From contig JACZIY010000125.1 in assembly GCA_014860845.1 (NCBI GenBank), positions 1-7,447 on the forward strand: a stretch of DNA of 7,447 nucleotides. Reading direction: 5' to 3'. The position numbers and the translations under genes are program-made. Below the pieces are notes generated by a model that saw nothing but the letters and a program-made list of their open reading frames with translations, did no database searches and was not told the DNA's origin. Origin of the DNA: Anaerolineaceae bacterium (GTDB lineage: Bacteria; Chloroflexota; Anaerolineae; Anaerolineales; Anaerolineaceae). The number at the start of each line of letters is the position of its first letter. The stretch's first letter is position 1. Positions 1 to 6,213 of this stretch are shown in pieces.

Positions 1-2
1 TA

Positions 3-692
3 TTAAATATTTTCACTGGATTAATTGTGGTGTTAACCGTTGTGATCATCGCACTTCAGGTTACCATTTATTTAAATCCAAAAGTGATTTTTAACCCATT
101 ACCTCCCTATGATCTCCCTGAAGCATTGGTGTTCGAAAATCCAACACAACCCAGTGCAACGCTGGACTTCATACCAACAGCTACTTCAGAATTGCTGGTG
201 GAACCCACGGAAACCCGGATGCCGACTGCCACGGAACAAGGAACATATAGCAATGGGACCCCTGTACCTGAAGTAACACCATTAGCACCTACTGAAACGC
301 CTTTTAGCGGATATTACGCATTTGTTTTACAGAATGAAATCAATGCCATTGAAAGCACATTATTCAAGCCTGATTATGGCTGTAATTGGATTGGGGTAGC
401 TGGACAGGTAGTTGATTTACAGAACAGGCCAGTGGTAGGTGTTCGAGTCTGGTTACGCGGAACTTATAATGGTAAATGGGTGGAAATACCTAGCCTGACT
501 CTTGAATCATCTCCGTATGGGAAATCAGGGTTTGAGTTTACGCTGGGTGATACACCTTTGAATAGTACCGGGCAACTTTCTATTCAATTATTCGATCAGG
601 CGAATATACCGATTTCAGACCGTGTATATTTTGATACCTATCAAGATTGTCAACAAAATCTAATCCTGATTAATTTCAAACAGATCCGATAA
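3..692 (+). CDS. Membrane-anchored extracytoplasmic protein, 5'-partial
   Basis: The frame stays open to the left edge, reading LNIFTGLIVV before the first possible start, GTG at 27. Because those residues continue the hydrophobic segment, the true start is probably outside the window. Numbering from that GTG, residues 1-15 are a transmembrane segment or uncleaved signal anchor. Residues 36-93 form a low-complexity linker rich in Pro, Thr and Glu, typical of disordered stalks on secreted Chloroflexota proteins. Residues about 115-221 form a compact domain whose opening (VAGQVVDLQNRPVVGVRVWL) resembles the first strands of carboxypeptidase-regulatory-like or transthyretin-like beta-sandwiches. 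C119 and C208 bracket this domain and could form a disulfide outside the cell. I recognise no catalytic motif. The role is unknown; display of a ligand-binding or structural domain at the cell surface is an inference. The stop lies 3 bp from the convergent DUF711 stop. Confidence 0.72.
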   Translation, partial: LNIFTGLIVVLTVVIIALQVTIYLNPKVIFNPLPPYDLPEALVFENPTQPSATLDFIPTATSELLVEPTETRMPTATEQGTYSNGTPVPEVTPLAPTETPFSGYYAFVLQNEINAIESTLFKPDYGCNWIGVAGQVVDLQNRPVVGVRVWLRGTYNGKWVEIPSLTLESSPYGKSGFEFTLGDTPLNSTGQLSIQLFDQANIPISDRVYFDTYQDCQQNLILINFKQIR

Positions 693-695
693 TTA

Positions 696-1931
696 CTAAA
701 TTGTATCGACCTGTCTAGGTCTTAATTTAAATCCTTCATTGCTATTATTGAAATAACCAGTTAATGAATTTGCATCAATAGCCAGGACTCTGCCATTCGA
801 GAAAAATTCAAAATCGAAATTTGTCAGGTCTCCAGCTTCTTTACCAGGAATAGGCATCAACCTGGCTGTGAGAGGTTTATTTAAACGCGAAGAGAGTGCC
901 GCAATATCAAGCAATAATGCCTCAATTTGCTCACGCGTTGTTGATCCAGGAATAGGAATTGTATCCAAACCTGTTCCACAAACGGCTGAGTACATCAGTA
1001 AATCTTTAATCGTCAGCGTCTGATCAATGGATCTTTGTGATAATCGCGAATCTTCCAAAAGTGGAAGCATGAGGCCATTAAATCCACAACGTGCCCAATT
1101 TCCCCGATCTAATGTGTCGGCGAGAAATGCAGCGGCTGCCAGTGATCCATGTTTTCCTAAAGATGAAACGCCCAGACTCTCCATCGCTGCACCTAGCGAA
1201 CAGCTATCTTTGGGAAAAGGTGCAACCGAAAAATCAAATCCCTGGAAAACGACTTTCTGATCCGCCAATAATTCCGAGAAAATTAGACCTAATTGATTGG
1301 CATGACGTTCAAGGTTTTCTAAGAGTATTTTCCGTGCCTCTAACAGGTTCTTTGCGCTGCTGAATGCATGGATAACCTCATCTGCTCCTTCGACCGCAAT
1401 ACTGATTGTTGGCGGTTGACCTGGATGGTGATAGGATCCAGGAAAGAATGGGCCAAAGGGTTTTACGTTGGCTAAGGCACTGAAGCGTAAATTTGCGAAA
1501 CCGTTTTCTTCTACTATAGCATTTTTAGATATTATTTTTGCACATTGTTGGATCGCTTTAATACTGACACCAGTTCTTTGATCAGCGATAATCCCACTGA
1601 AAAAAGTGATATCTGTCTCAGAAATTAGATCAGAAATTACCTCATAACTTTCTGGTTGACCGATTAATGCTGGTCCCAGGGAGAGATAATCAAAGCCATT
1701 CAATTTTGCTTTGGTTTCCATTATCTTGGTAAGTTTGATCAATTGATCGTTATTTTCATCTGGTTTTATCAGGGAAAAAGGAATGGTTGCCAAACGTACT
1801 GTCTGAACTTCGTATCCATTTTCATTACAGGTTTGTCTGCATTCTTTTGCCAAGTTCGATAAAACTTCCAGGGTGTAATCGGCTTTTAATATTCCTGGAT
1901 CATAGAAACTGGTAATGGATCGTATTTTCAT
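696..1931 (-). CDS. DUF711 (UPF0210-like) family protein
   Basis: This 411-residue protein matches the DUF711/UPF0210 family as I know it. The N-terminus has the family signature MKIRSITSFYDPG, then GYEVQTVRLAT near residue 40. The C-terminal half has the family's Gly/Ala-rich blocks: DFSVAPFPKDSCSLGAAMES, then SLGKHGSLAAAAFLAD, then a GFNGLMLPLLED stretch and YSAVCGTGLDTIPIPG. A solved relative is described as having a fold like pyruvate formate-lyase, but the biochemical function of the family is not established and none is assigned here. I chose ATG at 1931 over the in-frame GTG at 1937. It overlaps the methyltransferase stop as ATGA, the usual mark of translational coupling, and the GTG falls inside the GAGGTG ribosome-binding site. 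It is the last gene of its operon. No terminator is visible beyond its stop, which sits 3 bp from the opposing gene. Confidence 0.85.
   Translation of the reverse strand: MKIRSITSFYDPGILKADYTLEVLSNLAKECRQTCNENGYEVQTVRLATIPFSLIKPDENNDQLIKLTKIMETKAKLNGFDYLSLGPALIGQPESYEVISDLISETDITFFSGIIADQRTGVSIKAIQQCAKIISKNAIVEENGFANLRFSALANVKPFGPFFPGSYHHPGQPPTISIAVEGADEVIHAFSSAKNLLEARKILLENLERHANQLGLIFSELLADQKVVFQGFDFSVAPFPKDSCSLGAAMESLGVSSLGKHGSLAAAAFLADTLDRGNWARCGFNGLMLPLLEDSRLSQRSIDQTLTIKDLLMYSAVCGTGLDTIPIPGSTTREQIEALLLDIAALSSRLNKPLTARLMPIPGKEAGDLTNFDFEFFSNGRVLAIDANSLTGYFNNSNEGFKLRPRQVDTI
708..728 (+). terminator. Weak candidate terminator of the left-edge gene
   Basis: A perfect 5-bp stem (708-712 with 717-721, GACCT/AGGTC) with a 4-base loop is followed by TTAATTT. 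It begins 16 bases after the plus-strand stop and lies within the last codons of the convergent DUF711 gene. The stem is short and the U-tract is interrupted, so termination here is only plausible. No better hairpin is visible at this convergent junction. Confidence 0.3.
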
Positions 1932-2710
1932 TTCCACCTCTGTCTAACAGTTTCAAAAAATAAAATACTGGCTGCTACAGCGGCATTCAAGGATTCACTT
2001 TCACCCGGCATAGGAATTTTGATCATAGTATCCGCCAGCTGAAGAGCATCGTTTCCAGGTCCTGAGGCTTCACTTCCCACAATAATTGCACATGGTTTTC
2101 TCAGATTTGCTTCCCAGCAATTCAAAGTAGCATCAGCAGTTGCTAAATAAATGTGCAATGGACCTTTAGAATTCTTGCAGATCCCATATATTTCCTGCCA
2201 ATCGGTCTGGTAAATTGGTATATGAAAGTGTGCTCCCATACCAGCTCTGACTACTTTGGGTGAAAAAGGGTCTGTGCTGTTGGGTGAAATCATCACTGCC
2301 TGAACTTGAGCAGCATCTGCTGACCGCAAGATGGTTCCTAAATTACCAGGGTCACTGATTGAGTCACAGATCAGAACAAAATTTAGGGGGTGGGGGATTG
2401 ATACCCTGGTTTGTTGTACAACTGCAATAATTCCCTGAGGATGCTCGGTATCAGCTACCTTTCTCATCAAAGAAAAGGGGATCTCATCAATAGAAATCTT
2501 CCATTCCTCTGCCTGATGAAGCAATTCTAACCCGCGAATAGAAAGGTTATCACTATGTAGAATGAAATCAATCTCCCAATTTGCCTTGAGTGCTTCTTCG
2601 AAAAGTCGTACGCCTTCCACAACAAATAAACCAGAATATTTCCGTTCTTTGGATTGTTGCAAAAGTGTGCGAATTTTCTGGATTTTTGGATTCTGGTTGG
2701 ATGTTATCAT
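1928..2710 (-). CDS. TrmH/SpoU-family RNA 2'-O-methyltransferase
   Basis: This is a 260-residue SPOUT-class methyltransferase that would transfer a methyl group from S-adenosylmethionine to a ribose 2'-OH of rRNA or tRNA. Residues about 27-100 form the substrate-binding N-domain (VVEGVRLFEEAL, then a HPQGIIAVV block before the linker). The C-terminal trefoil-knot domain carries all three SpoU motifs: motif 1 at about 116-133 with N123 and R129, motif 2 at 208-219 (IIVGSEASGPG), and motif 3 at 232-247 with the SLNAAVAASI segment. Length is typical of the RlmB/YsgA-like group; the target nucleotide cannot be read from the sequence. The ATG at 2710 has only a weak ribosome-binding site (AGG very close to it) and lies 25 bases past the rplT terminator hairpin. 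Expression may therefore depend on read-through, or on a promoter so close that the mRNA would be nearly leaderless. The stop overlaps the DUF711 start. Confidence 0.88.
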   Translation of the reverse strand: MITSNQNPKIQKIRTLLQQSKERKYSGLFVVEGVRLFEEALKANWEIDFILHSDNLSIRGLELLHQAEEWKISIDEIPFSLMRKVADTEHPQGIIAVVQQTRVSIPHPLNFVLICDSISDPGNLGTILRSADAAQVQAVMISPNSTDPFSPKVVRAGMGAHFHIPIYQTDWQEIYGICKNSKGPLHIYLATADATLNCWEANLRKPCAIIVGSEASGPGNDALQLADTMIKIPMPGESESLNAAVAASILFFETVRQRWK

Positions 2711-2728
2711 CTACCTAATTTTACAGGA

Positions 2729-2761
2729 AAATAAAACCGGCAGGTGATTTACCTGCCGGTT
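2729..2761 (-). terminator. Intrinsic terminator after rplT
   Basis: A perfect 11-bp GC-rich stem pairs 2735-2745 with 2751-2761 (core ACCGGCAGGT) around a 5-base loop. On the minus strand it is followed by TTTATTTT. It starts 20 bases after the rplT stop and closes the infC-rpmI-rplT unit. The opposite strand has no comparable U-tract, so it is directional. Confidence 0.88.
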
Positions 2762-2781
2762 ATGTTTTTAATGGAATTGGA

Positions 2782-3132
2782 TTATGCTGCTTTTGCTTTC
2801 GCAATGATCACGCTGAAGGTCTTTGGATCACGTACAGCCAGATCTGCCATCATTTTTCGATTGATGGTGATATTCGCTTTACGCATCAGATGGATCAATT
2901 GACTGTATGAGATGCCATTCAGACGTGCACCAGCATTGATACGAGTAATCCATAATCTTCTTAAATCACGTTTTCGATTGCGGCGATCGCGATAGGCATA
3001 CCAGAGGCTTTTTAACATCGCTTCATTTGCGCGGCGGAACAATTTACTTCTGGTTCCGTATTGGCCTTTGGTCATTTTCAGAACTTTTTTGTGACGTTGA
3101 TAACCCTGAGGGCCACCTTTCACACGTGCCAT
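2782..3132 (-). CDS. rplT: 50S ribosomal protein L20
   Basis: L20 binds 23S rRNA early in assembly of the large subunit. The 116-residue product starts with the diagnostic MARVKGG and a basic N-terminal extension (RRANEAMLKSLWYAYRDRRNRKRD) that threads into rRNA. The globular C-terminal domain follows (WITRINAGARLNGISYSQLI, then ADLAVRDPKTF). Length matches the family norm of about 117. The ATG is preceded by AAGGAG at a six-base spacing. It is the third gene of the infC operon and is followed by a strong terminator. The 89-base spacer upstream is longer than expected between two co-transcribed ribosomal-protein genes and could hold a control structure. L20 is the known feedback repressor of this operon in other bacteria. 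Confidence 0.97.
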   Translation of the reverse strand: MARVKGGPQGYQRHKKVLKMTKGQYGTRSKLFRRANEAMLKSLWYAYRDRRNRKRDLRRLWITRINAGARLNGISYSQLIHLMRKANITINRKMMADLAVRDPKTFSVIIAKAKAA

Positions 3133-3221
3133 TTTTTACTCCTTTGCAGACCCCTGGGCGCCGGGATTAACCAGTTTTACACCCAACAGTTGCACTAATA
3201 ATGAATACGTACAGCCTATCC

Positions 3222-3446
3222 TTAAAGATAAGGGGCAAGGCGACGAACACGTTGGGCAATCTTTTTACCTTTTACTTCAATCATTTCAGATAATAAGCGT
3301 TTGGTGCGATCCGAGGTGCGACGGCGCAAATGGCTTTTGCCACCTTTGGTACGAACCAACATGCCCGACCCGGTTAAGCGAAATCGTTTTGATGTCGCTT
3401 TATGGGTTTTCATCTTGAATTTGCCAATTCTTGCTTTACGAGGCAC
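3222..3446 (-). CDS. rpmI: 50S ribosomal protein L35
   Basis: This 74-residue, highly basic L35 protein of the large subunit contains the family core MKTHKATSKRFRLTGSG at residues 12-28, then a Lys/Arg-rich stretch (KGGKSHLRRRTSDRTKRLL). The start is GTG at 3446, chosen because AGAGGAG stands seven bases upstream. The internal ATG at 3413, which would give a more usual length, has no ribosome-binding site. The consequence is an N-terminal extension of about nine residues (PRKARIGKF) over the common MPKMKTHK form. It lies between infC and rplT, the conserved gene order. Confidence 0.95.
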   Translation of the reverse strand: MPRKARIGKFKMKTHKATSKRFRLTGSGMLVRTKGGKSHLRRRTSDRTKRLLSEMIEVKGKKIAQRVRRLAPYL

Positions 3447-3484
3447 TTTTAATCTCCTCTTCTAAAAAAATATTCATAAAATAT

Positions 3485-3517
3485 GCGATCGATTAAGACA
3501 CGCGACCGCAAATTATA
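3485..3517 (-). promoter_or_regulatory. Candidate -10 box and leader hairpin upstream of rpmI
   Basis: In the 121-base infC-rpmI spacer the minus strand has an exact TATAAT (3517-3512) with no convincing -35 box. Right after it comes a 7-bp hairpin pairing GCGGTCG (3509-3503) with CGATCGC (3491-3485) around an 11-base loop; one pair is G-U. If the -10 box is used, the hairpin would sit at the very 5' end of an rpmI-rplT transcript. If not, it is simply a structure in the operon mRNA. Either role is an inference. Confidence 0.3.
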
Positions 3518-3567
3518 CTATAGGTTTTATGATTTGGACAGGTGAAGATTTTGAAAATTTCTGTAAA

Positions 3568-4185
3568 TTAATCTTCCAATTCTTCCAGGTCTTCTTCTAC
3601 CGCTTTCGTTTGAGTGTTTTTTTCTTTCCCTTTAGAAGGTTTTGGACTGGTGGGTTTCACTTTTTTTCCCACACCCTTGGTAGGTGATAATAACATAAAC
3701 ATATTGCGGCCTTCAAGGTCCGGTTTCTGTTCTACCGTGGCAACATCGGATAATTCCTCAGCAATTTCCTTGAGGTCTTCCAAGGCAATTTCAGGGTATG
3801 TGATTTCGCGACCGCGGAAACGAACAGTAACTTTGACTTTCATCCCCTCTTCGAGCCAACGTCTTGCATCCCGGGTTTTAAATCCACGATGGTGTTCATT
3901 CGTTTTTGGGCGCAATCGAATTTCTTTTGTTTCTATTTTTGTTTGCGCTTTTCTAGCTTCTCGTTCTTTTTTAGTTCTTTCGTACAGGAATTTTCCGTAA
4001 TTCATGATACGACAAACTGGGGGATTCGCTCCTGGGGCAACTTCAACGAGATCCAATTCAGCCTCGTGAGCCATTTCCAGTGCTTTTTGTACAGTTATTA
4101 ATCCTACGTTTTCTCCTCCAGCTCCAATCAAGCGAACTTCTTTTACTTTGATTTCTTCATTTACCCGAAAATTTGATGTACTAAT
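3568..4185 (-). CDS. infC: Translation initiation factor IF-3, AUU start
   Basis: IF3 binds the 30S subunit, prevents premature 50S joining and checks the start codon-initiator tRNA pairing. The 205-residue product has the N-domain at about 5-70 (RVNEEIKVKEVRLIG, then LDLVEVAPGANPPVCRIMNYGKF), a charged linker, and the C-domain at about 85-170 (IRLRPKTNEHH; VKVTVRFRGREI; MLLSPTK). A Lys/Pro-rich tail that turns acidic (171-205, ending EEDLEELED) goes beyond the usual length. From the in-frame stop at 4224-4222 to the conserved core there is no ATG or GTG. ATT at 4185 has a perfect AAGGAG seven bases upstream and gives the expected N-terminus MSTSNFRVNEEI. A TTG at 4131 would cut into the conserved core and has no ribosome-binding site, so ATT is chosen. 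It is the first gene of the infC-rpmI-rplT unit. Confidence 0.95.
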   Translation of the reverse strand: MSTSNFRVNEEIKVKEVRLIGAGGENVGLITVQKALEMAHEAELDLVEVAPGANPPVCRIMNYGKFLYERTKKEREARKAQTKIETKEIRLRPKTNEHHRGFKTRDARRWLEEGMKVKVTVRFRGREITYPEIALEDLKEIAEELSDVATVEQKPDLEGRNMFMLLSPTKGVGKKVKPTSPKPSKGKEKNTQTKAVEEDLEELED

Positions 4186-4198
4186 GGTCTTACTCCTT
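4183..4198 (-). promoter_or_regulatory. Ribosome-binding site and AUU start codon of infC
   Basis: AAGGAG (4198-4193), seven bases of spacing, then ATT (4185-4183). This decides the start of infC. Rare AUU starts are a known hallmark of infC in other bacteria, where IF3 discriminates against its own initiation codon and so represses itself. Confidence 0.85.
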
Positions 4199-4245
4199 TC
4201 AAAAGTTGAACAATCTAATGATTACATAAAAAAATGAACTTGTAT

Positions 4246-4275
4246 AATATACCATACCATAAATATGATCGTCAA
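4246..4275 (-). promoter_or_regulatory. Sigma-70-type promoter of infC-rpmI-rplT
   Basis: On the minus strand TTGACG (4275-4270) is followed, 18 bases later, by TATATT (4251-4246), with an overlapping TATTAT two bases further on. It sits between the thrS terminator and infC, and predicts a 5' leader of about 55 bases. No room or obvious fold for a large ribosomal-protein-binding leader is seen. Confidence 0.65.
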
Positions 4276-4314
4276 TAAAACACGCTTGTTTTTGGATGGA
4301 TTTCAAATCCCATG

Positions 4315-4347
4315 AAAAAATAGAGGGTTTCGAATCAAGAAACCCTC
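4315..4347 (-). terminator. Intrinsic terminator after thrS
   Basis: A perfect 9-bp stem pairs 4323-4331 with 4339-4347 (GAGGGTTTC/GAAACCCTC) around a 7-base loop. On the minus strand it is followed by TA and six U residues. It begins 15 bases after the thrS stop and separates thrS transcription from infC. The complementary strand has only a short, interrupted T-tract. Confidence 0.88.
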
Positions 4348-4361
4348 CATTTTCTTAAGCA

Positions 4362-6152
4362 TTATGCTAATTCTTTGATTTGTTTTTGAGCTAAATTAAT
4401 GAAATCATCCACTGCCATTGCACCAGGATTTTCTCCACTGCGCATCCGCAACGCCACCTGACCAGCCTCAACTTCTTTATCACCAATCACAAGCATATAG
4501 GGAATTTTTTGTAGTTGAGCATTACGAATTTTTGCATTCATGCGTTCGTTGCTATCATCCACTTCCACTCGCAAGCCTTTGGTTTTTAATTGCTGGGCTA
4601 CTTCATGAGCAAAATCAATATGGCGGTCAGCAATTGGAATAATTGCTGCCTGGACCGGCATTAGCCAGACGGGGAATGCACCACCATAATGCTCAATTAA
4701 GACTCCCATGAAACGCTCCACTGAACCCAACAGTGCCCGATGGATCATGAGAGGTCTGTGTTGCTGGCCATCTTCACCTATATAGGTCATATCAAATCGT
4801 TCTGGTAAATTGAAATCGAATTGGATGGTGCTGAGTTGCCATTCCCGTCCCAATGCGTCAATCATCTTCAGGTCAATTTTTGGGCCATAAAAAGCCGCGC
4901 CACCTTCATCGATATCATAGCTTAAGTTTGCCCTACTCAATGCATCTCGTAGAGCATCCTGTGCTTTCAACCATTCCTGTTCCTCCCCGACAGATTTCTC
5001 TGGATTACGGGTTGACAAATAGGCATGAAAATCATTCATTCCAAAGTGACGCAGAATATGCAAACAGAAATTAAGTGTTCTGTCAATTTCTTCTGGCATT
5101 TGATCTTCGCGACAGAATAAGTGTGCATCATCCTGGGTGAACCCTCGAACTCGTAACAAACCGTGTAGAACACCAGACCGTTCATAGCGATAAACTGTAC
5201 CCCATTCAGCCATTCGCATTGGGAAATCCCGATAGGAATGTAATTTGTTCTTGTAAATCATAATGTGAAATGGACAGTTCATCGGTTTGGCATAATATTC
5301 ATCCTCGTCAATTTCCATGGAGGCAAACATATTTTCCTTGTAAAAACCCAGATGTCCTGAGGTTTCCCAAAGGTGGGCTCTTCCAATGTGAGGAGAATAA
5401 ACAATATCATAGCCATTCGCTAAATGTTCCTGTTTACAGTAATCTTCGACCAGATGGCGAATGAGTCCACCGTTTGGATGCCAAAGAATCAAACCAGGAC
5501 CAATTTCCTGATTGATGGAGAATAAATCCAATTCTTTGCCTAACTTACGGTGATCGCGCTTTTTAGCTTCTTCGATTCTCCATAAGTAATCATTCAAATC
5601 ATCTGGATTCTCAAATACAGTTCCGTAAATTCTCTGCAGCATGGGGCGTTTTTCATCACCACGCCAGTATGCACCAGCAATGGAAATCAATTTCAACGCC
5701 TTCGGATTGATTTCCCGGGTGTTTTCCACATGTGGACCACGGCAAAGGTCTACGAATTTATCATGTTGATAGATTGAAATGACCGGTTTCTCTTCGAGAG
5801 GATTGCCATGTTCATCGGTTCCACCTTCTTCGAGGCCTTTAATCAACTCGACTTTGTAAGGCTGGTCTTCAAAAATTTTCAGAGCTTCATCAGCACTCAA
5901 GACCTGCATTTCAAATTTATGATTTCCTTTAACGATGTGTTTAATCCGTTTTTCAATTTCATCCAAATCTTCAGGAGTTAAGGGTCGTGGAAGATCAAAA
6001 TCATAATAAAAGCCATCATCAATTGCAGGTCCAATGGCATATTTGGCGTCCGGAAATTTTTCCAGAACAGCCTGTGCCATGACATGTGCAGTTGAGTGTC
6101 TCACTTTGAATAAATGTGAAGCTTCATAATTTACATCAACTTTTTTGGCCAT
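4362..6152 (-). CDS. thrS: Threonyl-tRNA synthetase lacking the TGS domain
   Basis: This class II synthetase charges tRNA-Thr in the cytoplasm; length is 596 residues. The editing domain opens the protein, with HSTAH (H19, H23) and DLCRGPH (C137, H141) supplying the HxxxH and CxxxH residues that hydrolyse Ser-tRNA-Thr. In the catalytic core, motif 1 lies near 218-238, motif 2 at about 321-344 (YRYERSG, then RVRGFTQDDAH) and motif 3 at about 467-487 (MIHRALLGSVERF, R480). C293, H344 and H471 align with the catalytic zinc ligands. The anticodon-binding domain spans about 497-596. The N-terminal TGS domain of about 60 residues, seen in the 640-residue E. coli type, is missing. This is not a wrong start: an in-frame TGA stands two codons before the ATG, which has its own GAGGTG ribosome-binding site. 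A T-box leader upstream and a terminator downstream make it a single-gene mRNA apart from the tRNA in front. Confidence 0.97.
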   Translation of the reverse strand: MAKKVDVNYEASHLFKVRHSTAHVMAQAVLEKFPDAKYAIGPAIDDGFYYDFDLPRPLTPEDLDEIEKRIKHIVKGNHKFEMQVLSADEALKIFEDQPYKVELIKGLEEGGTDEHGNPLEEKPVISIYQHDKFVDLCRGPHVENTREINPKALKLISIAGAYWRGDEKRPMLQRIYGTVFENPDDLNDYLWRIEEAKKRDHRKLGKELDLFSINQEIGPGLILWHPNGGLIRHLVEDYCKQEHLANGYDIVYSPHIGRAHLWETSGHLGFYKENMFASMEIDEDEYYAKPMNCPFHIMIYKNKLHSYRDFPMRMAEWGTVYRYERSGVLHGLLRVRGFTQDDAHLFCREDQMPEEIDRTLNFCLHILRHFGMNDFHAYLSTRNPEKSVGEEQEWLKAQDALRDALSRANLSYDIDEGGAAFYGPKIDLKMIDALGREWQLSTIQFDFNLPERFDMTYIGEDGQQHRPLMIHRALLGSVERFMGVLIEHYGGAFPVWLMPVQAAIIPIADRHIDFAHEVAQQLKTKGLRVEVDDSNERMNAKIRNAQLQKIPYMLVIGDKEVEAGQVALRMRSGENPGAMAVDDFINLAQKQIKELA

Positions 6153-6186
6153 TTTTCACCTCTTTCTATTGGTTCAGTATTTAAAC

Positions 6187-6213
6187 AAAAAACTCTTGCC
6201 ACTGGGGCAAGAG
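6187..6213 (-). terminator. Conditional terminator of the T-box leader
   Basis: A perfect 8-bp stem, CTCTTGCC (6213-6206) with GGCAAGAG (6200-6193), around a 5-base loop is followed by six U residues (6192-6187). The loop and the base of the stem include the CCCAG needed by the antiterminator, so the two folds are mutually exclusive. It ends 34 bases before the thrS start codon. Confidence 0.92.

Noticed and set aside
1027..1363. Plus-strand open frames opposite the DUF711 gene
   Set aside because: They overlap each other and a conserved gene, and show no recognisable protein features.
1935..1937. GTG start for the DUF711 gene
   Set aside because: This GTG is part of the GAGGTG ribosome-binding sequence for the ATG at 1931, which also makes the ATGA overlap and the family N-terminus.
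3411..3413. Internal ATG as the start of rpmI
   Set aside because: It would give a length nearer the family norm but has no ribosome-binding site, while the GTG at 3446 has AGAGGAG at ideal spacing.
3614..4101. Plus-strand open frames opposite infC (128 and 70 codons)
   Set aside because: They are antisense to a certain gene, with Phe/Ser-rich composition that mirrors Lys/Glu codons on the other strand, and have no ribosome-binding site or family resemblance.
4129..4131. TTG as the start of infC
   Set aside because: It lies inside the conserved VRLIG segment, lacks a ribosome-binding site and would remove 18 residues that match the IF3 family. ATT at 4185 is far better placed.
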